Positions 14,400-21,240 of a stretch of 38,711 nucleotides of DNA are shown here, in pieces. Position numbers and translations under genes: made by a program. The first letter of the stretch is position 1, and each line of letters opens with the position of its first letter. The DNA is taken from the NCBI GenBank assembly GCA_016198905.1, contig JACQHR010000004.1, positions 67,485 through 106,195 of the forward strand, read 5' to 3'. Source of the DNA: Candidatus Omnitrophota bacterium (lineage in GTDB: Bacteria; Omnitrophota; Gorgyraeia; Aquiviventales; Aquiviventaceae). Below the pieces are notes generated by a model that was given only the letters and a program-made list of their open reading frames with translations, did no database searches and was not told the origin of the DNA.

Positions 14400-16074
14400 C
14401 TTTTGGGGCGCTTGGCTGCTGGCCTGCGCGCTCGGGGTGTGCCCGGCGGCCGCGAGGGAAGGGATCGCCGGCACAAAGCACAACCTGTCCGCCTCCGGGC
14501 CTGGGAGCGTGAAAGCACCCGGCGCGTCGGATGACGTGTGCATCTTTTGTCATACGCCGCACAACGCCAACCCTTCACGGGCGTTGTGGAACCAGGCGTT
14601 GCCGGGTGCTGCGTACACGCTCTACACGAGTGTGACGCTCAAAGCGACGTTGCAGCAGCCGACCGGCAGCTCGCGGCTGTGTCTGTCCTGCCACGACGGA
14701 ACACTGGCCCTGGGCAATCTGCGCATGCCTCCGAGCGCCGGAGCCTCGACGTTCGGTCCGGTGACGGGCCGAGCCTCGTTAGGCACCGATCTTTCCGACG
14801 ACCATCCCATTTCATTTGTCTATGACACGGCCCTGGCCCTGAGGCGTGGCGAACTGGCCGATCCGGCCACACTCTCGACCGCCACACCCTTGGATGCCTC
14901 CCAGCAACTCCAATGCACGACCTGCCATGATCCGCACGATGCGAGGTACCGTCAGTTCCTCCGGATGGACGATCGCTTCGGGGCGTTGTGCACGTCGTGC
15001 CATCACCTGAAGAACTGGGCGGATTCCGCGCATGCGACCTCACGGGCTGCCTGGTCCCGCAGCGGGACGAATCCCTGGCCCACGGCCCCCGCCGCCACCG
15101 TCGCCGAGAACGCCTGCGAGAACTGCCACCGTCCGCATGCGGCACCGCGTCCAGCCGCCTTACTCGCGAGCGCCCAGGAGCGCGAGGTCTGTCTGGTGTG
15201 TCACAACGGCTCCGTGGCCGTGAAGAACGTGGAGCCTGAGCTGGTGAAGTTCAGCGCCCATCCGGTCGGCTCCAGCGACTGGGTCCATACGCCGCAGGAA
15301 AATCCATCGACAATGAGCCGGCATGTCTCCTGCGTGGATTGCCACAATCCGCATCAGGTCCTCGCCACAGCCGCCAATCCTCCGATGGTCTCCGGGAATC
15401 TCCAGGGGGTGTCAGGTGTAGATGTGTCGGGTGCGGCCATCCCTGAAGCGCGGTATGCGTACGAAGTTTGTTTGAAGTGCCACGGGATTTCCGATCAGAC
15501 GACACCGGGGATCGTCCGCCAGGACAACACGCGCAACATCCGCCTGGAGATCAATTCCAACAACGCCTCCTATCATCCGGTGACTGCGGTAGGCCGGAAC
15601 CCCACCATCCAAGGGCTTGAGCCGGGCCTGAGCGCGTCCAGCCTCATTGGCTGCACCGATTGTCACAACAACGATGACTGGACCAACGGGTCCGTCCGAC
15701 CGAACGGACCTCACGGATCACGGATTGGGCCGATTCTTACGCACGACTATCAACAGGGCGATCCGGTGACCGAGCCGTTGCAAAGCTACACGCTGTGCTA
15801 TACCTGCCATACGCGCGGCACGCTGATGGCGAGCGGCCGCTTTCCACACCAGAACCATGTTGAGAACGAACAGACCTCGTGCGCCGTCTGCCATGATGCG
15901 CATGGATCGCGCCAGAACCCGGCCCTGATCAACTTCATGCTCCGCGACGCCGCGGGGCAAGTCGTGGTCAGCCCGAATCGCAGCGGGCTGATCCAGTTCA
16001 CGTCAACCGGTGCCGGGCACGGGCAGTGTTCGTTGACATGCCACGGCAACGACCATGTCCGTCAACGGTACTGA
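14371..16074 (+). CDS. Exported 11- or 12-heme c-type cytochrome
   Basis: This is about 567 residues from a TTG start at 14371. GGAGG lies 10 nt upstream, and the product then begins with a good signal peptide (NIFGKITLSFWGAWLL...PAAA); an ATG at 14314 would put a charged, unlikely leader in front. Eleven CXXCH motifs follow (CIFCH, CLSCH, CTTCH, CTSCH, CENCH, CLVCH, CVDCH, CLKCH, CTDCH, CYTCH, CAVCH). The C-terminus has CSLTCH, a CX3CH motif that may bind a twelfth heme. The N-terminal third resembles the tetraheme protein at 9160. It is the likely main electron-transfer wire, periplasmic or on the cell surface. Confidence 0.92.
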   Translation: MNIFGKITLSFWGAWLLACALGVCPAAAREGIAGTKHNLSASGPGSVKAPGASDDVCIFCHTPHNANPSRALWNQALPGAAYTLYTSVTLKATLQQPTGSSRLCLSCHDGTLALGNLRMPPSAGASTFGPVTGRASLGTDLSDDHPISFVYDTALALRRGELADPATLSTATPLDASQQLQCTTCHDPHDARYRQFLRMDDRFGALCTSCHHLKNWADSAHATSRAAWSRSGTNPWPTAPAATVAENACENCHRPHAAPRPAALLASAQEREVCLVCHNGSVAVKNVEPELVKFSAHPVGSSDWVHTPQENPSTMSRHVSCVDCHNPHQVLATAANPPMVSGNLQGVSGVDVSGAAIPEARYAYEVCLKCHGISDQTTPGIVRQDNTRNIRLEINSNNASYHPVTAVGRNPTIQGLEPGLSASSLIGCTDCHNNDDWTNGSVRPNGPHGSRIGPILTHDYQQGDPVTEPLQSYTLCYTCHTRGTLMASGRFPHQNHVENEQTSCAVCHDAHGSRQNPALINFMLRDAAGQVVVSPNRSGLIQFTSTGAGHGQCSLTCHGNDHVRQRY

Positions 16075-16083
16075 TGTGATACT

Positions 16084-17871
16084 ATGTTTCCTCTGATGAG
16101 ACGCTGGATACGATTGCTGGGATCGTTGACCCTCGCGGTGCCGCTGCTGATCGCCATCGCCGCCGTCTTGGCTTGGGGGACCCTCTACGAAATGCGCTTC
16201 GGCACGGCGGCGGTGCAGCGCTTCATTTATCACGGCTGGTGGTTTCAAGCGCTCCTGGCGTTTCTGGCCGTCAACCTGGCCATCGCGGCGGCATCGCGCT
16301 ACCCATGGAAGCGCCATCAGCTGCCGTTTCTCCTGGCCCACCTGGGGATCATCCTCATCCTCGTCGGCGGCATCATCGGCGGCCGCTTCGGCGTCGAAGG
16401 CCAGCTCGTGATTCCGGAGGGGCAGGCCGAGCGCACCCTGGAGCTGCCGCAAAACGTCCTCGTCGTGCACCAACCCAACCCAGACCTTCAGCACGTCATT
16501 CCGATGCAGTTTGAGAGTCGGGCCTGGGTCCATGAACCCAACCTGACGATCCCCGTCTCGCTGGGCGGTCGGATGATCTCGCTGACCGTGGATCGGTATT
16601 ATCCTGATGCGGTGGCCGACGAAGAGATCACCGATGACGGGGCAAAGGAGTATCCCGCCGTTCAGGTTCGGCTGGCGCATGAGGAGCACCAGGATGTCAT
16701 CTGGTTCATGAGCCGGGATCCGGAGCGCTTCGGGGTCGGGTGGGGCGAGGCGCACGTCTTGTTCCTTGAGCCGCAGACTCCGGAACAATTCAAGCAGCTC
16801 CTCGGCAGCCCTGCTCAGGACGCCCATCCGCGAGGGGTCATTGCTCTGACGCTGCCCGGGATGACGCATCCGCGAGAGGTTCCGGTTCCCGACGAGCCCA
16901 ACCATGTCGTCGAGGTGAGCGGCACTCCCTATCGGATCACCTTCAAGGACTACTTTCCTGACTTCGCCATGACGGAGGAAGGGCCGAGGAGCCAATCGAC
17001 CCAGCCGAATAACCCCGCCGTCTCCTTCGTCCTCGCCGGGCCGGAGGGAGCGGATGCGTATATGCTCTTTGCGCTGCACCCGGACTTCCAGACGCTCCAC
17101 GGCTTCGCGCACCAAATCCCCGCGCACATCAGCTACACCCACCCCACGGCCGCCTCACTGCCGCCCAACTGCATCGGGTTGATCCGTGATCCATCGGGAA
17201 CGCTCGTGGCCGTGTTGACCGGCAGCGGAACCGAACGGTCCGTCGTGAATCCGGTGCGCATCGGAACTTCCTATACGCACCCGTCGTTGGGCTACCAGGT
17301 TGAAGTGGCCGCGTACTATCCACGGGCGAGGGTGACCCAGCGGATTACGAACCGGACAGATGAGATCCGTGCCGAGGCGATCCACGTCGTGGCGCGGGAA
17401 GGCGAGCAGTCGGCGGCGACGTGGCTGACTCTGCGCGGCAGCGCCCACCTGACGCTGGGAGCGGAGCCGATCCATCTCGAGTACCGGCCGGCGCAGCGTG
17501 AGCTTCCGATGACGATCAAGCTGCTCGACTTTCGCAAGATCGACTATCCAGGGACCGACATGGCCGCCGGATTTGAAAGCGATGTTGAGCTGACCGATCC
17601 GCAGCGGGGCATCATGGTGATGCGCAAGATCAGCATGAACAACCCGCTGCGCTACCGCGGGTTTAGTTTCTATCAGTCCAGCTACATCCCAGGCCGGACG
17701 GAGATGACCGTGCTCTCCGTCCGCAACGATCCCGGCACGCCGCTGGTCTATGCCGGCTTTCTCATTATCATCGCCGGCGTGGTGAGCCTGTTTGTGCTTC
17801 GGGCTCCTGCGACCGCCGCGGCAGCCCGACGCAAGGCCGGACACCCCCATCCAAGGAGCCGCTCAACATGA
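16084..17871 (+). CDS. resB: ResB-family (System II) cytochrome c maturation protein
   Basis: This is about 595 residues. N-terminal membrane segments lie at about 13-31, 50-70 and 82-100 (LAHLGIILILVGGIIGG), then a long periplasmic domain (about 105-550) and a final membrane helix (about 562-582, GFLIIIAGVVSLFVL) before a basic tail. This is the ResB/Ccs1 layout. ResB works with CcsA/ResC to deliver heme and keep apocytochromes reduced; no ccsA is in the window. Placement directly after a cluster with at least 22 heme sites suggests a dedicated maturation supply. The ATG at 16096 is an alternative start. The stop overlaps a 13-codon frame. Confidence 0.88.
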   Translation: MFPLMRRWIRLLGSLTLAVPLLIAIAAVLAWGTLYEMRFGTAAVQRFIYHGWWFQALLAFLAVNLAIAAASRYPWKRHQLPFLLAHLGIILILVGGIIGGRFGVEGQLVIPEGQAERTLELPQNVLVVHQPNPDLQHVIPMQFESRAWVHEPNLTIPVSLGGRMISLTVDRYYPDAVADEEITDDGAKEYPAVQVRLAHEEHQDVIWFMSRDPERFGVGWGEAHVLFLEPQTPEQFKQLLGSPAQDAHPRGVIALTLPGMTHPREVPVPDEPNHVVEVSGTPYRITFKDYFPDFAMTEEGPRSQSTQPNNPAVSFVLAGPEGADAYMLFALHPDFQTLHGFAHQIPAHISYTHPTAASLPPNCIGLIRDPSGTLVAVLTGSGTERSVVNPVRIGTSYTHPSLGYQVEVAAYYPRARVTQRITNRTDEIRAEAIHVVAREGEQSAATWLTLRGSAHLTLGAEPIHLEYRPAQRELPMTIKLLDFRKIDYPGTDMAAGFESDVELTDPQRGIMVMRKISMNNPLRYRGFSFYQSSYIPGRTEMTVLSVRNDPGTPLVYAGFLIIIAGVVSLFVLRAPATAAAARRKAGHPHPRSRST

Positions 17872-17909
17872 AACGTCTTCAGGGGAAATCTGTCCCGGAA
17901 ATCCCCTAG
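17868..17909 (+). other. 13-codon frame with strong ribosome site after resB
   Basis: ATG at 17868 overlaps the resB TGA (ATGA) and has AAGGAG 9 nt upstream, yet the frame MKRLQGKSVPEIP stops after 13 codons. AGGGGA and TCCCCT within it could pair. It may be the stub of a lost gene or a coupling leader for the gene at 17914. Confidence 0.25.
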
Positions 17910-17913
17910 GGCG

Positions 17914-18642
17914 ATGACACACAACGAGAGCGCGAGGGCAGAACCCGTCCTGATGTGTTGGAGTGGAGGCAAGGATAGCTCCCTGGCACTCCACGCCGTC
18001 CTGCAAGATCCAACCCTCCATGTGAAAGCCCTCCTGACCACGGTCACCGAAGGCTATGAGCGGATTAGCATGCACGGCGTCCGGCGCGCCCTCCTTGAAG
18101 CGCAGGGCCATGCGACCGGCCTGCCGTTGGAGCAAGTCCGCATTCCCATTCAGGCGTCCAATGCCATCTATGAATCGAGAATGCGCGACTGTTTGTTGCG
18201 CTACCATGCGCAGGGTGTTTCGCGCGTCGTCTTCGGCGATCTCTTCTTACAGGATATCCGCCGGTATCGGGAGGCGAACCTCGCCACACTGAACATGCGA
18301 GGCATCTTTCCGCTGTGGCTGAAGGATACGTGCCAGCTCGCGCATCAGTTCATCGCGGCGGGCTTTCGAGCGATCCTGGTCTGCATTGACCCGAAACAAA
18401 TCGACCCTGCCTTCTGTGGGCGGGCATTCGATCACCGCTTACTCGCCGAGCTGCCACCCACGGCCGATCCCTGCGGGGAGAATGGCGAGTTCCATACGTT
18501 TGTGTACGATGGCCCGATCTTTCACCAGCCAATCCCCATCATCAAGGGTGAGGTGGTCGAGCGGGATGGATTCTGGTTCTGTGACGTCATGCTGAATGAC
18601 AGAAAGGCCCAGGCCGGCCTTACGCGCGTCGACACCAGTTAG
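17914..18642 (+). CDS. ATP-pyrophosphatase of the diphthine-ammonia-ligase family
   Basis: This 242-residue protein has the PP-loop MCWSGGKDSSLAL near residue 14, where ATP is adenylated onto a substrate, and the C-terminal family signature CGENGEFHTFVYDGP (about 193-207). Archaeal and eukaryotic relatives (Dph6) amidate diphthine on elongation factor 2. Bacteria lack diphthamide, so the bacterial substrate is not known and the eukaryotic name should not be transferred. It begins 42 bp after resB and may belong to the same transcript, but nothing ties it to heme. Confidence 0.85.
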   Translation: MTHNESARAEPVLMCWSGGKDSSLALHAVLQDPTLHVKALLTTVTEGYERISMHGVRRALLEAQGHATGLPLEQVRIPIQASNAIYESRMRDCLLRYHAQGVSRVVFGDLFLQDIRRYREANLATLNMRGIFPLWLKDTCQLAHQFIAAGFRAILVCIDPKQIDPAFCGRAFDHRLLAELPPTADPCGENGEFHTFVYDGPIFHQPIPIIKGEVVERDGFWFCDVMLNDRKAQAGLTRVDTS

Positions 18643-18670
18643 CATGGCACCAAGTTTTCAGAAATAGGTC

Positions 18671-19486
18671 ATGTGTCCCCAGCATTCCCTCCAGTACGCT
18701 CAACAGGGAACAGGCACGCCGTTCGTGCTGCTGCACGCCTTTCCGTTGTCCAGCGTTATGTGGACGCGCGATGCCGGGCATTTCGCGCGCGTGGCCCGCG
18801 TCATCACGCCTGATCTGCCAGGATTCGGCGGCTCAGCGCGTCAGCCGCAGCCGTCGATCCCCGCCATGGCGCAGGCGGTCGCAGACCTGCTGGATGCGCT
18901 GGAGATTCACGAGCCGGTCATCCTTGCCGGGCTGTCGATGGGAGGGTACGTGGTCTTGGAGTGCATGAGGCAGTTTCCTCAACGGGTCAAGGCGCTGGGA
19001 CTCTTCTCCACGAAAGCCGCTGCGGATTCGCCGGAACAGCGCGAGGGGCGTGTCAAGCTCATCGAGCGCCTCCGCCGCGAAGGCCTTGAGGTCCTGCTGC
19101 AGACGACACTGCCCAAACTGGTGGGTGCTTCCACCACGGCCCGACGGCCGGCGGTCATCGCGGAGATTGAGCGGTCCATCCGCGCCGCCGACCGCGAGGG
19201 AGTGATCGATGCGGTGCGCGCGATGGCTGAACGAAGAGACGCGCAGCCGTTGTTGCCCACGATCTCCTGTCCGACGCTGGTTGTCTCAGGAGCTGAAGAT
19301 GCATTGATTCCCCCCAAGGAGAGCGAGGTGATGGCGCAGGCCATCCCGGGCGCACAGATCAAGGTCATCCCGGAGGCCGGGCATCTGGTCAATCTCGAAG
19401 TGCCGGGAGCCTTTCAAGACATCGTGGCATCGTGGGCGCGGCAGGTGATCGGAATCGGGGGACAGAATACGGTCACGAGACATTGA
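18671..19486 (+). CDS. Alpha/beta-hydrolase
   Basis: This 271-residue protein has the oxyanion segment HAFPLSS (about 19-25), the nucleophile elbow GLSMGGY (Ser about 93), an acid in SGAEDALIPP (about 217-226) and a catalytic His in PEAGHLVNLE (about 242). The PDLPGFGGS motif and full cap region are typical of the 3-oxoadipate enol-lactonase / esterase group. Substrate cannot be told from the sequence. No signal peptide is seen, so it is cytoplasmic. It starts 28 bp after the ATP-pyrophosphatase with no clear ribosome site. Confidence 0.85.
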   Translation: MCPQHSLQYAQQGTGTPFVLLHAFPLSSVMWTRDAGHFARVARVITPDLPGFGGSARQPQPSIPAMAQAVADLLDALEIHEPVILAGLSMGGYVVLECMRQFPQRVKALGLFSTKAAADSPEQREGRVKLIERLRREGLEVLLQTTLPKLVGASTTARRPAVIAEIERSIRAADREGVIDAVRAMAERRDAQPLLPTISCPTLVVSGAEDALIPPKESEVMAQAIPGAQIKVIPEAGHLVNLEVPGAFQDIVASWARQVIGIGGQNTVTRH

Positions 19487-19532
19487 TGCATCCTGTCCTC
19501 GGAAATCCACACGTCAACCCAGGAGGCAGTCG

Positions 19533-19922
19533 ATGAGCATGGAGCGGGCCAAGCAGGTCGCGTACGTCTTGCTTCGCGTGGTGGCGGGGTTGTTGTTCTT
19601 CCAGGTTGGGGCGATGAAGCTCTTCGGCTGGTTCGGTGGGATGCCCCCTGGGGCGTCCATGACGACCCAACTCTGGATCGGCGGAGCGCTCGAAGTCGTT
19701 GGAGGCCTTGCGATCATGCTCGGGCTCTTCACCCGGCCGGTTGCCTTCATCCTCTCCGGCGAGATGGCGGTCGCGTACTGGCAGTTTCACGCGCCGCACG
19801 GCGCGTGGCCGGTGCTGAACCACGGCGAGCCCGCGGTCCTGTTCTGCTTCATCTTCCTCTATATGGCCGCGCAGGGCGGCGGCGATTTCAGCCTCGACGC
19901 GCTGCTGTGGCGCAAACGTTAA
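19533..19922 (+). CDS. DoxX-family membrane protein
   Basis: This 129-residue protein has about four membrane segments (about 10-28, 48-66, 71-90, 98-118). The N-terminal LLRVVAGLLFFQVGAMKLFGWFGG and the GALEVVGGLAIMLGLFTRP core are typical of DoxX/YphA-like proteins. The family is named after a subunit of an archaeal quinol oxidase, but most bacterial members are of unknown function and some are linked to redox stress. AGGAGG 7 nt before the ATG supports the start. It is the last gene before the AT-rich SIR2-like gene. Confidence 0.85.
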   Translation: MSMERAKQVAYVLLRVVAGLLFFQVGAMKLFGWFGGMPPGASMTTQLWIGGALEVVGGLAIMLGLFTRPVAFILSGEMAVAYWQFHAPHGAWPVLNHGEPAVLFCFIFLYMAAQGGGDFSLDALLWRKR

Positions 19923-20029
19923 CGGTGCGGCGAGTACGGGAAAATGAACACCGAAGGTGTTTAGCATCGGATGGCCTCGGCTGGGTTATGAAGCGGAGGT
20001 GTCCTTGTGGGTGCCAGACTGAGTGAGCA

Positions 20030-21157
20030 ATGACCAGAGAGCATGGCACGTGCAGTAACGCCTCCGGATTTCCCAGTTTCGGGGATAGGTATGCCGCGTC
20101 ACTGCCGAGGATGCGTCCTAGTAAGCACGTGAATGAGTCTCCCCAGGTCGTGATTCTTGGTTCGGGTGCGAGCAAGGCGGCGTGTCCGCTTGGGGATAAG
20201 AGTGGAAGACAACTTCCGCTGATGCATGACTTGGTAAAAGTTATAAGACTTGAGGCGATGCTAGCAAAGGTTGGTATCGATCATGAAGGGAAGAACTTTG
20301 AGGAGCTATTTTCGGATCTCTATGAAGAAAGAGGACGTGCCGGAATCGTAATCGATTTAGAGAATGCCGTTCGGCGGTACTTTTCTTCGATGGCTCTTCC
20401 TGACGAAGTTACTGTCTACGACAAGCTTCTACTCTCTCTTCGGAAAAAGGACTTAATAGCGACTTTCAATTGGGATCCGTTCCTAGTTCAAGCATATGTT
20501 CGTAATCGAACGGCGTGTAAAGGGAACACTCCAGAAATCGTTCACCTACACGGAGACGTCGCAACGGGATATTGTGGAGCTGATCGGATCAGGGATTATG
20601 TTGGAACGCGGTGTCCAAAGTGCGGCGAGGCTCTTACCACCTCTCCACTTCTTTATCCGATCAAGAAGAAGAACTACGCAGAAGACCCTTTCATCAAGAA
20701 TCAGTGGGAAGGATTTCAGACGTACTTGGGAGCAGCGTATTTGGTGACTATCTTTGGCTACAGCGCTCCGGAAACAGATGTGGAAGCAGTGGAGGCTATG
20801 TACGGCGTTTGGCGAGATAATCCCCATAAAGAGTTAGCACAGATCGAGATCATAGACATTAGACCGTCAAGGGAATTACTGCCAAGATGGGAACGGTTCA
20901 TAGTTCGTGATCATGTGAGTCCTATGCGGCGATTTGAGGACAGCTGGCTTGCTCGCCATCCTAGACGTTCCTGTGACTCGTTTGCTGATGCCACACTGCA
21001 AAACGATCCCTGGAGGAACAACCCATTCCCTGACACCAAGGATCTGCATAGCTTGCAGACTTGGCTTTTACCTTTGATCGAAGAAGAGATTGGATATTCT
21101 GAGAGAGATGAGGCTTTTCGTACGTCTCCCCTTAGCCAGTCCGGTAAGATCCTGTAG
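20030..21157 (+). CDS. Stand-alone SIR2-like NAD-binding protein, probable defence gene
   Basis: This is 375 residues from the first ATG; an ATG at 20111 would remove 27 residues and leave the domain intact. SIR2 hallmarks are VVILGSGASKAA (NAD loop, from about residue 40), TFNWD (about 145, in place of TQNxD), HLHGD (about 172, with the catalytic-type His) and IFGYSAPETD (about 240). A CPKC pair (about 193-196) may be part of a zinc site. SIR2_2-type domains in several anti-phage systems degrade NAD+; a housekeeping deacylase is less likely given the diverged motifs. No partner gene (HerA, Argonaute, TIR or STAND) is adjacent. Codon use is visibly richer in A and T than in neighbours, a sign of transfer. 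Confidence 0.75.
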   Translation: MTREHGTCSNASGFPSFGDRYAASLPRMRPSKHVNESPQVVILGSGASKAACPLGDKSGRQLPLMHDLVKVIRLEAMLAKVGIDHEGKNFEELFSDLYEERGRAGIVIDLENAVRRYFSSMALPDEVTVYDKLLLSLRKKDLIATFNWDPFLVQAYVRNRTACKGNTPEIVHLHGDVATGYCGADRIRDYVGTRCPKCGEALTTSPLLYPIKKKNYAEDPFIKNQWEGFQTYLGAAYLVTIFGYSAPETDVEAVEAMYGVWRDNPHKELAQIEIIDIRPSRELLPRWERFIVRDHVSPMRRFEDSWLARHPRRSCDSFADATLQNDPWRNNPFPDTKDLHSLQTWLLPLIEEEIGYSERDEAFRTSPLSQSGKIL

Positions 21158-21240
21158 AGGGCCAGTGGAACCGATGAACGAGCGAGACGTTTTGAACCGT
21201 ACGTTATAAAAACTCGGGATGCATAAGCCTCTGTAACTGT

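Noticed and set aside
17868-17909. 13-codon frame as a genuine peptide gene
   Set aside because: The ribosome site and overlap are good, but the frame is too short and has no recognisable feature; it is kept only as a low-confidence site.
17914-18642. Diphthamide synthesis in this organism
   Set aside because: The family name comes from archaeal and eukaryotic enzymes; bacteria lack the other steps, so only the ATP-pyrophosphatase activity is claimed.
19947-19961. AACACC-GAA-GGTGTT hairpin after the DoxX gene as a terminator
   Set aside because: The stem is only 6 bp with AT pairs and no T-run follows.
21192-21210. TTGAAC plus TATAAA as a promoter for miaB
   Set aside because: The boxes are only 7 bp apart, so they cannot serve one sigma-70 promoter.
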